From positions 1-23,731 of the IMG/VR virus record IMGVR_UViG_3300042380_000862: DNA of 23,731 nt; one strand, 5' to 3'. Positions 1-7,430 of the stretch are shown here, piece after piece (the first letter of the stretch is position 1; each line of letters starts with the position of its first letter). The notes beneath the pieces were generated by a model, which ran no database searches, was not told where the DNA came from, and worked only from the letters and a program-made list of their open reading frames with translations. Both the position numbers and the translations under genes were made by a program. This DNA is from a virus.

Positions 1-2
1 CT

Positions 3-3000
3 TATACTGATACAAAAGGAGAAATGCGCAGAGGAACCGCGCCTTTATCTTCTCTTGAACAAATCATTCAAGTTTTAAGACAAAAAAGACATAAAGAAAT
101 TAGTATTTTAGGTGCTGGTTTGCCCGGTATAAAAGAAAGATTGGCTGCACTTGGAATTAAAGATTCTGAATATCAAGTTAGTGGTGGTTATGAATATTTT
201 CCTTTAAATCAATTTGGTGGATTTATTCCAAATTTTGCAAAACTAGGTTTGAATAATCAACGTTTAACTCAATATAATCGTTTTTCTAAAACAGTAAAAA
301 ATTTAAAAAATCAACAAGCATATAAAGGAAAAGTTCAAGATGAGGGTAAAATCGTAGATCAATTAACAATACCCAATATTCAAGTTGAAAAACTTAATGT
401 TGATAGCGATGAATTTAGAAGAGCGGCAAAACGCACAAAAGAATTAAGATCTGAAATAAGTAAAGCAATTCAAGCTGAAGGTAAAGCTTTTGAAACCGGA
501 ATTAAGAAAAAATATCCTCAATTAAAATTTACAAGCAATAACGAAGAAATCAAATTTGGGAGTTCTTCTGCATTGGATTTTGTTGATGATAAAACAGTAG
601 TTGAAGCTAAAGCTGGTAATTATAATTTTCAAAATGTTGAAGAAAAATTTTTCCGCTTTCCTTTTGAAAATATTAATAATCCAAATATTTCTAAAGATAT
701 AGCGCCGCAATTTTGGGGTGATAAAGCTGATAATGTTAAATTGTATCAAAATGAAATATTAAAATTAATTACAGCTCCAGAATCTATAGATAAAGAATCT
801 TTGTATCGCATTCCAGCTGGAGCAAGAAAGCAAACAGCTATTGAAAACATGGCTGCGAATATGGGTTTCATTCCAAATTTCGCTAACGCTATAGCTTTAA
901 ATAAAAGATACGAGTTCGATGGAAAATATGATTCTTTAAATGGTAAAAAACGATTCAATGATTTTGTTAAAGCCAATTCTACTGATAATATTATTCCTGC
1001 TTTTGTTGGTCCAAATGGAGTTTTTTATCATCATTCAATTCCAAGTCACGAAGGTTTAGTCAGACAGTTTGGATTAACAAGTTATGATCTTGAAAATTCA
1101 ATCAAAGCTTTTATTCAAAATGGAGTTTTAACGATTCCAAATTTAGAAGAAACTTTCCAGATGCAAGGAAAATTACGTAGTCAATCGCTTATTGATTACG
1201 CTGCCAAATCAACAAGAAATCATTTAAAAGAATCTGGTTTAACAAATATTATTGAAAAAACAAAGAAAAACGAAAAGAACGTTTTCTTTAAAGAATTGCC
1301 ACAAAGCGAAGTTTTTGCCGCTTTTAATTCTTTAAAAAATGCTTCTTGGAATGATTTTTCTGAGGAAAAAACTTATCAAAAAATTGAAAGTTTACCGTTA
1401 GATAAAGCTCGCGAAATCATAGGTTTGCTCGAAGCAAAGATGGATAATAGAATTGGCGATTTTGTACCAGATAATAACACAGCTCAAGCTCAAAAGAATT
1501 TCATTTCTGATGTTGCCCGAGTAAAAGCAGATTTACAACAAATTCTACAGGAAAAAGAAAAAGCTTCTCAAGAATTAAAGAAATTAAAAGGACAATTTGG
1601 GATTGGAGCGGGATTTTCAGGTGCATCGAGTTTTTCAAAGGGTTTTATTCCTAATTTTGCCACTGGTTATTTGAGTGACGTAATGAGTTTAGAAAGCAAT
1701 TTGAGCAATAACGCCGCTGTTCTTGATACAACAACTGGGCCTTATCCATTTATCAGAAATACTAGTCAGTCAAATTTTGCAGCCGCAATCAGCGATCATG
1801 GCGGCGAGAAAAAGGCTTTGGCTGATTCAATAACTAATCAAACAAATGCAGGATTGTTAAGTTCGAGAGGAATGATTCCTAATTTTGCTCCAGGTATGCC
1901 TCCGGTTGTTTCAGGCGCTCCGTCACAACAGTTAATGACATTGCAAGATGAATATGCTTTAAATATGGATTTGTTAGCAGAAACGCTTAAGCAGTTAAGA
2001 ACAAATCTTCAATTATCTGATAAAGAGATAAAAACTTTAACAAAAGAAGCTAAAAATTTAGCTGCTACATTAGATACTCAAGAAGCCTCCATCAAACAAA
2101 TGGGAGGACCTATAACTTCTGTTCGTGAAAGCGGTAAAAATATAGCCGAAGCTGGTAAAAGAAGTGGTTTACAAAGAGCTGCCGGGACTTTCGCAAATCT
2201 TGGTAATAATATTGGATTTACTTTGATAGCTCCACTTGTTGCAGGTCAAATTCAACAATTAATAGAGGGAAATAAAGAAAGATTTGAACAAAGCCAAAAT
2301 CAACGATTTGCCAGTGCTGCAATTGGATCAGGTTTAAGCACTTTAAGTACTGGTGCTACTATTGGTGGTCTTTTAGCGCCGATTTTAGGGCCTTTAGCTC
2401 CATTTGGTCCAGCAGTAGGCGCTGGAGCTGCTGCTATTATTAGTTTAACAAGTGCAGCTTTAGGCGCTTCTGACTCATTAGAAGATTTACAAAAGAAAAG
2501 TGAAAAATACGATAGACAAACTCAAGAAACAGTTGGTGCTGGAAAAAATATTATTGATACATTTAAATCTTTAGGATCTTTAGATCCTAATTCTTTGGAA
2601 TTTTTTGATGCTAATCAAAAATTACAAGATTATTTTGTTAAAATTTCTGAAACAGGTCTTGATCAAAAATTTCAAAAAGCAGGCACAGATGTTGAGTTAA
2701 TGACTCAGGCTATTAAAGAATACGAAATGGAAAGAGTTGATGAAGCGAAAAGATTAAGAGAAGACCAGCAGAGAAAATCTAGAGAAAGTGTTAGCATTGA
2801 AGAAATAGGAAAGGCAGGTCTTTTAAGAACGCAAGATAGAATTGAAAAACGCTATATGCGTCAATTTGTTGCTACTCCTGAACAAATACAACTATACGGA
2901 AAAAACGTTACAGAGGGTCAAGTTCCTTTTAATCAACAACAATTTCAAAATGTTACTTATGATGTAAATCTTGGAAAAGAAATAGTTTCACAAGGAGTAG

Positions 3001-6000
3001 CTGGAGAAGAAAACCGTAGAAAAATTCTAGCTCAAAACTCCCAATTATTTGAAGATTTAGGAAAAGTAGAATCAGCGATGGGTAAAAATTTTGAAAGTTT
3101 TGTAAAAGAATTTAGGGATCAAGCTAATGATGATTTACGAGCTGGAGGTTATTTAGGGGTCTTTAATGAAGGTTATATTTCTGAAATATTAAACAAATAT
3201 GAGATAAAAGGAATAGATAGTAAAAAATTTGCAGATCAGCTACAATTAATTGCTACTGAAAGTGGAGATTATGGACGTTTTATTGTTGATAATTTTGATA
3301 CTATTTTAACAGGAATTAAAGAAGGAAAATATAAAACTCCAAAAGAAGCAGCAAAGCAATTAGCGGCGGAAGTTCAACAAGCGCAAGAAAGTATTCGTCA
3401 AATTCTATTTAAAAATACTCAAGATATTGCTAATGGTTTAACTAATGTGGCTATTGAATTAGAAAAATATGAATTTGATAAAACTATTGGCAAACTTGGT
3501 CTTGAAAAATCAGCATCATTGATTAATACAGCTCTCGGCGCTATTGGTAAAAATATATTTGACGGCTTTAAGGCTCAGTTTGATTTGTTAACTGCTCAAA
3601 CACAGTTTCAACAAGGCAAACAGCAATTAGGTTTTGATGCGGCGAATTTTGAAAAAGGTTTAACTTTGCAGCTTCAGCAGCAAAGATTAGAACAACAAAA
3701 TAAATTAATTCCGGTTTTGCGTGAAGCGCTTGGAGATAATCAACAAAAAAATATTCAATCTTTTATTGATGAGTTTCAAAGAACTGGAACATTGCGATCA
3801 GCATTAGAATTAAAAACTGGAGAATTGAAAGGCGGTGAAGAGGGAAAACGTAAACTTCAAGATTTCCAAAGAACAGTTGAAAGCGAAAATAGGATTACAG
3901 CTGTTAAGCAGGATAATTCTAGAAAAATTTTTACTTCTGAACAGGTATATGCAAATTTAACTTTAGAATTAAATAAGAAAATTGCTGAAGAAGAATATAA
4001 ATTAAATGAGGGTCGTTATCAATACGCATTGAAAGAAAAAGCTCTTCTTGATTCTATTCAATTAAGCGCTCAAAAAGCGCAAATCGATACTCAGGCAGCA
4101 ATCGAGGCATTACGTTTACCAGCACAAAGTCCTTATTTTAAATTAGGTGCTGGTGAATTTGGTAGACAAGATATAAATAGAGGTATTGAACAGCGGGTCT
4201 TTCAAGAGCAAATCGCAGGTCAAGCTAAACAAGCTATTGCTGACGCTCAAATCGCTGATGTTCAACGTCAAGTATTAGAAGCTAATAGCGCGGCAACAAT
4301 AAACAATACTACTGCTATCGAAGCTTTGATTAATTCTTTGACAAAAACAGCCGCAGCTGAGTTTGAAAGTCAAAAACAACAAATTGCTATTATTGATAAA
4401 CAAATAGAAAATATTCCGTCGTCTGTTGAAAGTTTGGAAAGCATTCGAAGCGGAATAAGTGATTCGGCTCTTGAAAAAGATCCTTCTCTTCCAGAAAAAG
4501 AACGTCAAGCAACAATAGAAAAAGAACGCAAAAGACTGCAATTACAAAAAGAACAAATAACTTCTTCTCAATCTTACGCTCGAAACCAAGCTGTTTATCA
4601 AATTCAACAACAGCAGATAGAAAGAAGAGCCGCGCAAGCTGCTGCTGCAAGTCAAACTGTTAATCTAAGAGATATCACTGGCGGCATTCCTCTTTCTCAA
4701 ATTTCTAATCCAGTTGAATTTTTAAAACAAAAACAAATAGAAGAACAACAAAGATTAACTGATTTAGAAAATCAAAGAGCAGCCGAAACAGATCTAAATA
4801 AACGAGCCGCTCTTGATAAACAAATAGAAGCTCAAAGAACAGCCATCAATAAACTTGATGCTGTTAATTATGATATTCAACAAAAGATAAATAATGAAAA
4901 ATTAAAACAAAAACAATTAGATGAAGATCGTCTTAAGCGCGGTAAATTTTTGACTGGTGTTCAACAGGGATTTGATGAAATAGTTAGTCAATCACAAAAC
5001 TTTGAACAGAATTTCGGCAAAACAGCTGTAATGTCATTTAGAGACGGTTTAGCTGGCGCTATTGATGCTGCAATGAACAAGACTGATGACTTGGGCGCTG
5101 CTTTGATGGAAGTTGCTTCTGGTTTCTTGAGAACCATGCAACAAGCGTTAAACCAACAAATTGCTAATAATTTAATAATGGGTATTGGATCTGCGTTCCC
5201 TTCTGCCACCGGAATAAATGCTCAAAGTTTTGCAAGAAGAAGAGGTGGTATTATTCGTGCCCAAAATGGAATTTATGTTCCATCTATGGCTGGCGGAAAT
5301 GGAATGGGCATACAAGATCGCGGCAGAACTGGTGATGTCAATCCAGCTCTTCTCGAAGATGGTGAATATGTTTTAAATAGAAATGCAGTTGCTGCATTAG
5401 GTGGGCCAAGTGTTTTAGATAGTTTGAATTTCGGACAGTTTCCTAGATTTGCGAATGGTGGTCAAAATACAGGTTCCCTTTCTGCTAACGCTAATTTCAA
5501 TGAACCATTCTCTCAATTAAGCGAATTCGGCAAAGAACAAAGTCCAGAGTATAGAAATTATTTAGATAGATTGCGTGACCAGTGGGAAAAAGATCAAGCT
5601 AAGAAAAAACAACGTAGAGCATTTATAAATCAGTTGATCATGACTGGTGTGAGTGCGGCGTTTAGTGCTGGATTAGGAGCTTTTGCGCGTCCAGCTGTTA
5701 GTTCTCAGGGGACATCATCCCTTAATTCAATGTTTTCTAAAGGTGAGGTAGGATTTAGTTATGATAATTTTGTTAAACCATCACCGACATCATTAAGTCA
5801 ATTAAGCTATAGTGATATTTCTGCTCCAAGAATTAATGATTTAAGTTCTTCGGGAATAAGTATTAATCCATATCGACAAAAAGGAGGTTTAATGCGTTTT
5901 GCTTCTGGTGGTTATTTACCATATGGCAACCGTTTAAACGATACAATTCCAGCATTGTTAAGCGGCGGCGAATATATTGTTAATAGTCGTTCTGTCAGAA

Positions 6001-6314
6001 AATATGGCGTTGGTGGAATGAATCGCATTAATTCTGGAGTTGCCAGATTCGAAGATGGCGGTTTAGTTGGTGATCCCGGTAATCAAAATAATACTCCCGG
6101 TAATGTTGAATCTTCTAATTCTAATAATGTTAGTATAAATATTACTGTAAATAATAACGGCGGATCTTCTAGCGAACAAGAATCTAGCAATGGAGGTTTA
6201 GATGCCCAAGACAAAGATAATCAATTAGGACAAAGAATCAAACAAGCTGTTTTACAGGTCATTACGGATGAGCAAAGAACTGGCGGTCTATTAGACTCAA
6301 CAAAGAAAAAATAA
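3..6314 (+). CDS. Tail tape measure protein (gpH-like), probably 5'-partial, with N-terminal cargo-like segments
   Basis: Likely sets tail length and is ejected with the DNA. The frame is open to the window edge, so the true start is probably upstream; residues here count from the ATG at 24 (2096 aa). GGAG lies only two bases before that ATG, too close for a normal ribosome site. Seen: four G(F/M)IPNFA motifs at residues 66-72, 281-287, 540-546 and 616-622; a PD-(D/E)XK-like pattern (D185, E194, K196) at about 150-265; a hydrophobic Gly/Ala-rich stretch at about 729-815; long Gln/Lys/Glu-rich helical, coiled-coil-like sequence to about 1720; then tape-measure C-terminal hallmarks. These are two PALLxxGEYxxN blocks (1774 and 1976), a hydrophobic segment at 1867-1887, an INITVNNNG strand and a closing LGQRIKQAV...GGLLD. 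The C-terminal half supports the family call strongly. The N-terminal 620 residues are unusual and their role is unknown. Confidence 0.88.
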   Translation, partial: YTDTKGEMRRGTAPLSSLEQIIQVLRQKRHKEISILGAGLPGIKERLAALGIKDSEYQVSGGYEYFPLNQFGGFIPNFAKLGLNNQRLTQYNRFSKTVKNLKNQQAYKGKVQDEGKIVDQLTIPNIQVEKLNVDSDEFRRAAKRTKELRSEISKAIQAEGKAFETGIKKKYPQLKFTSNNEEIKFGSSSALDFVDDKTVVEAKAGNYNFQNVEEKFFRFPFENINNPNISKDIAPQFWGDKADNVKLYQNEILKLITAPESIDKESLYRIPAGARKQTAIENMAANMGFIPNFANAIALNKRYEFDGKYDSLNGKKRFNDFVKANSTDNIIPAFVGPNGVFYHHSIPSHEGLVRQFGLTSYDLENSIKAFIQNGVLTIPNLEETFQMQGKLRSQSLIDYAAKSTRNHLKESGLTNIIEKTKKNEKNVFFKELPQSEVFAAFNSLKNASWNDFSEEKTYQKIESLPLDKAREIIGLLEAKMDNRIGDFVPDNNTAQAQKNFISDVARVKADLQQILQEKEKASQELKKLKGQFGIGAGFSGASSFSKGFIPNFATGYLSDVMSLESNLSNNAAVLDTTTGPYPFIRNTSQSNFAAAISDHGGEKKALADSITNQTNAGLLSSRGMIPNFAPGMPPVVSGAPSQQLMTLQDEYALNMDLLAETLKQLRTNLQLSDKEIKTLTKEAKNLAATLDTQEASIKQMGGPITSVRESGKNIAEAGKRSGLQRAAGTFANLGNNIGFTLIAPLVAGQIQQLIEGNKERFEQSQNQRFASAAIGSGLSTLSTGATIGGLLAPILGPLAPFGPAVGAGAAAIISLTSAALGASDSLEDLQKKSEKYDRQTQETVGAGKNIIDTFKSLGSLDPNSLEFFDANQKLQDYFVKISETGLDQKFQKAGTDVELMTQAIKEYEMERVDEAKRLREDQQRKSRESVSIEEIGKAGLLRTQDRIEKRYMRQFVATPEQIQLYGKNVTEGQVPFNQQQFQNVTYDVNLGKEIVSQGVAGEENRRKILAQNSQLFEDLGKVESAMGKNFESFVKEFRDQANDDLRAGGYLGVFNEGYISEILNKYEIKGIDSKKFADQLQLIATESGDYGRFIVDNFDTILTGIKEGKYKTPKEAAKQLAAEVQQAQESIRQILFKNTQDIANGLTNVAIELEKYEFDKTIGKLGLEKSASLINTALGAIGKNIFDGFKAQFDLLTAQTQFQQGKQQLGFDAANFEKGLTLQLQQQRLEQQNKLIPVLREALGDNQQKNIQSFIDEFQRTGTLRSALELKTGELKGGEEGKRKLQDFQRTVESENRITAVKQDNSRKIFTSEQVYANLTLELNKKIAEEEYKLNEGRYQYALKEKALLDSIQLSAQKAQIDTQAAIEALRLPAQSPYFKLGAGEFGRQDINRGIEQRVFQEQIAGQAKQAIADAQIADVQRQVLEANSAATINNTTAIEALINSLTKTAAAEFESQKQQIAIIDKQIENIPSSVESLESIRSGISDSALEKDPSLPEKERQATIEKERKRLQLQKEQITSSQSYARNQAVYQIQQQQIERRAAQAAAASQTVNLRDITGGIPLSQISNPVEFLKQKQIEEQQRLTDLENQRAAETDLNKRAALDKQIEAQRTAINKLDAVNYDIQQKINNEKLKQKQLDEDRLKRGKFLTGVQQGFDEIVSQSQNFEQNFGKTAVMSFRDGLAGAIDAAMNKTDDLGAALMEVASGFLRTMQQALNQQIANNLIMGIGSAFPSATGINAQSFARRRGGIIRAQNGIYVPSMAGGNGMGIQDRGRTGDVNPALLEDGEYVLNRNAVAALGGPSVLDSLNFGQFPRFANGGQNTGSLSANANFNEPFSQLSEFGKEQSPEYRNYLDRLRDQWEKDQAKKKQRRAFINQLIMTGVSAAFSAGLGAFARPAVSSQGTSSLNSMFSKGEVGFSYDNFVKPSPTSLSQLSYSDISAPRINDLSSSGISINPYRQKGGLMRFASGGYLPYGNRLNDTIPALLSGGEYIVNSRSVRKYGVGGMNRINSGVARFEDGGLVGDPGNQNNTPGNVESSNSNNVSINITVNNNGGSSSEQESSNGGLDAQDKDNQLGQRIKQAVLQVITDEQRTGGLLDSTKKK
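219..1889 (+). repeat. Four dispersed G(F/M)IPNFA motif copies inside the tape measure gene
   Basis: Seven-residue motif copies lie at nt 219-239, 864-884, 1641-1661 and 1869-1889. The first three read GFIPNFA and the last GMIPNFA. Synonymous codons differ between copies, so the peptide rather than the DNA appears to be conserved. The intervals are 208, 252 and 69 residues and the intervening sequences are unlike one another. This looks like a linker or processing/recognition peptide delimiting modules. That role is inference. Confidence 0.85.
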
Positions 6315-7391
6315 ATGAAAAACGCAGTAGCACAATACGATGAAGTTGTTTATATCAATGGAATCAAATTAAAAGGCGTTTCGGCTGTTGATGGTTCTTA
6401 TAATCATCAATTTAAACCTTTAAATGTTTTAAGCCAAGGCGTTGTCAAAAGCATATTAGCAGGAGTTCCTGAAGCTAATTTTTCAATTACAAGAAATGTA
6501 GGATTTATTGATGTTTTAAATCCATTTAATTCAACAAGTATTACAGCTTTTGGCGCAAACAGTGTCAGGGGGTCACTGAATTACGGAACTAAAGTGTTTG
6601 GTTTTGAAACTGGATATTTGTCTTCTTATTCTTATTCAGCGAGTTTAAACGATTTTCCTCAATCTAATGTTGGCATAAAAGTTTTTGGAGATATTGGAAG
6701 TGGATTGTATATAACTGATTCTAATATACAAAATCTAAATCAACCAGGTACATTAAATGCAACTGGCAATAATTTTGATAGCGCAGATTTTCCAATTTAT
6801 GCAGCAAATATACTTTTAAATTGTAGAGGCGCTTCAACTAATAGAGTTACAAGTTTTTCTATATCTGCTAATGTTCCTCATCATGAGGTTTACGCAGTTA
6901 ATCAAACTGTGCCATTGCAAGTTTCTCCTAAATATCCAATTGAAGTTTTAGCTAGTATTACATTGGAGGCTGATGATTATGAAGTAAAAAGAATGTCTGA
7001 CGCATTAAAAACTGGAATTGTAGATACATTTTCTATTGCTGTTTATGGAACAGTTTATAGAGATGTTGCTTTGAGGGGCAACGTTGTAGATTCAAATATT
7101 TTATCGTCTTCAGATTTATTAGCTGGTGATTCTACTCCACTGTTTCTATATACAGCTGGTAATAGAAATTTAAAACTATTTGATTTTAATTCTTCGGCTT
7201 CAACAACGCGACTGGTTTCTGAGCAGGTTTCGGCGACTGCGGAAGACGTTGTAACTGTTAAACTTGATTACATCACATATATAAATTCAACAGACTCCAA
7301 CAAGGTAAGTAATTTTAATCAAGCTATATATCAACTAGAAAAAGCAGTTTCTATTAATAGCGAATTTTTAATTAGTACTGACGTTGTTTAA
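6315..7391 (+). CDS. Tail structural protein, beta-rich (tube-like fold suspected)
   Basis: 358 aa. The ATG directly follows the tape measure TAA (TAAATG), so the two genes are probably co-translated. No signal peptide or membrane segment is seen. The protein is rich in alternating hydrophobic/polar strands with few helices, apart from a predicted helix near 330-345. Residues 11-60 (VVYINGIKLKGVS and after) and 178-225 (from VTSFSISANVP) look like two strands-plus-turn blocks, as in tail tube and distal tail proteins. The second block resembles residues 163-210 of the gene at 9374, suggesting a shared domain. Lambda has no gene here: its tube gene V lies upstream of H. This could be a tube-like cap/ring or baseplate component. 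The CDS is well supported by position and composition; the function is only inferred. Confidence 0.7.
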   Translation: MKNAVAQYDEVVYINGIKLKGVSAVDGSYNHQFKPLNVLSQGVVKSILAGVPEANFSITRNVGFIDVLNPFNSTSITAFGANSVRGSLNYGTKVFGFETGYLSSYSYSASLNDFPQSNVGIKVFGDIGSGLYITDSNIQNLNQPGTLNATGNNFDSADFPIYAANILLNCRGASTNRVTSFSISANVPHHEVYAVNQTVPLQVSPKYPIEVLASITLEADDYEVKRMSDALKTGIVDTFSIAVYGTVYRDVALRGNVVDSNILSSSDLLAGDSTPLFLYTAGNRNLKLFDFNSSASTTRLVSEQVSATAEDVVTVKLDYITYINSTDSNKVSNFNQAIYQLEKAVSINSEFLISTDVV

Positions 7392-7430
7392 TATAATTTT
7401 AATGTTTTAAAGTGTATAATATAATGTTAT
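7392..7430 (+). promoter_or_regulatory. AT-rich 39-base gap with a TATAAT hexamer (possible promoter)
   Basis: This is the only intergenic gap longer than five bases. It is about 90% A+T and contains TATAAT at 7415-7420, 10 bases before the ATG at 7431. No TTGACA-like -35 stands at the usual distance, and such hexamers are common by chance in DNA this AT-rich. A weak TATAA/TTATA inverted pair overlaps it. Could be an internal promoter for the fibre gene or just a spacer. Confidence 0.2.

Noticed and set aside
14-26. AAAGGAG followed by ATG 24 as the true tape measure start
   Set aside because: Only two bases separate GGAG from the ATG, other genes here lack SD sites, the frame continues upstream, and the first residues look like the interior of a domain. 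It remains possible but less likely.
522-976. Two small minus-strand ORFs inside the tape measure gene
   Set aside because: They lie antisense to the nuclease-like segment, start without ribosome signals and have compositions expected from reading AT-rich coding DNA backwards.
4275-5209. Three minus-strand ORFs under the tape measure coiled-coil region
   Set aside because: Phe/Cys/Leu-rich translations are the antisense image of Gln/Lys/Glu-rich coding sequence, and there is no independent support.
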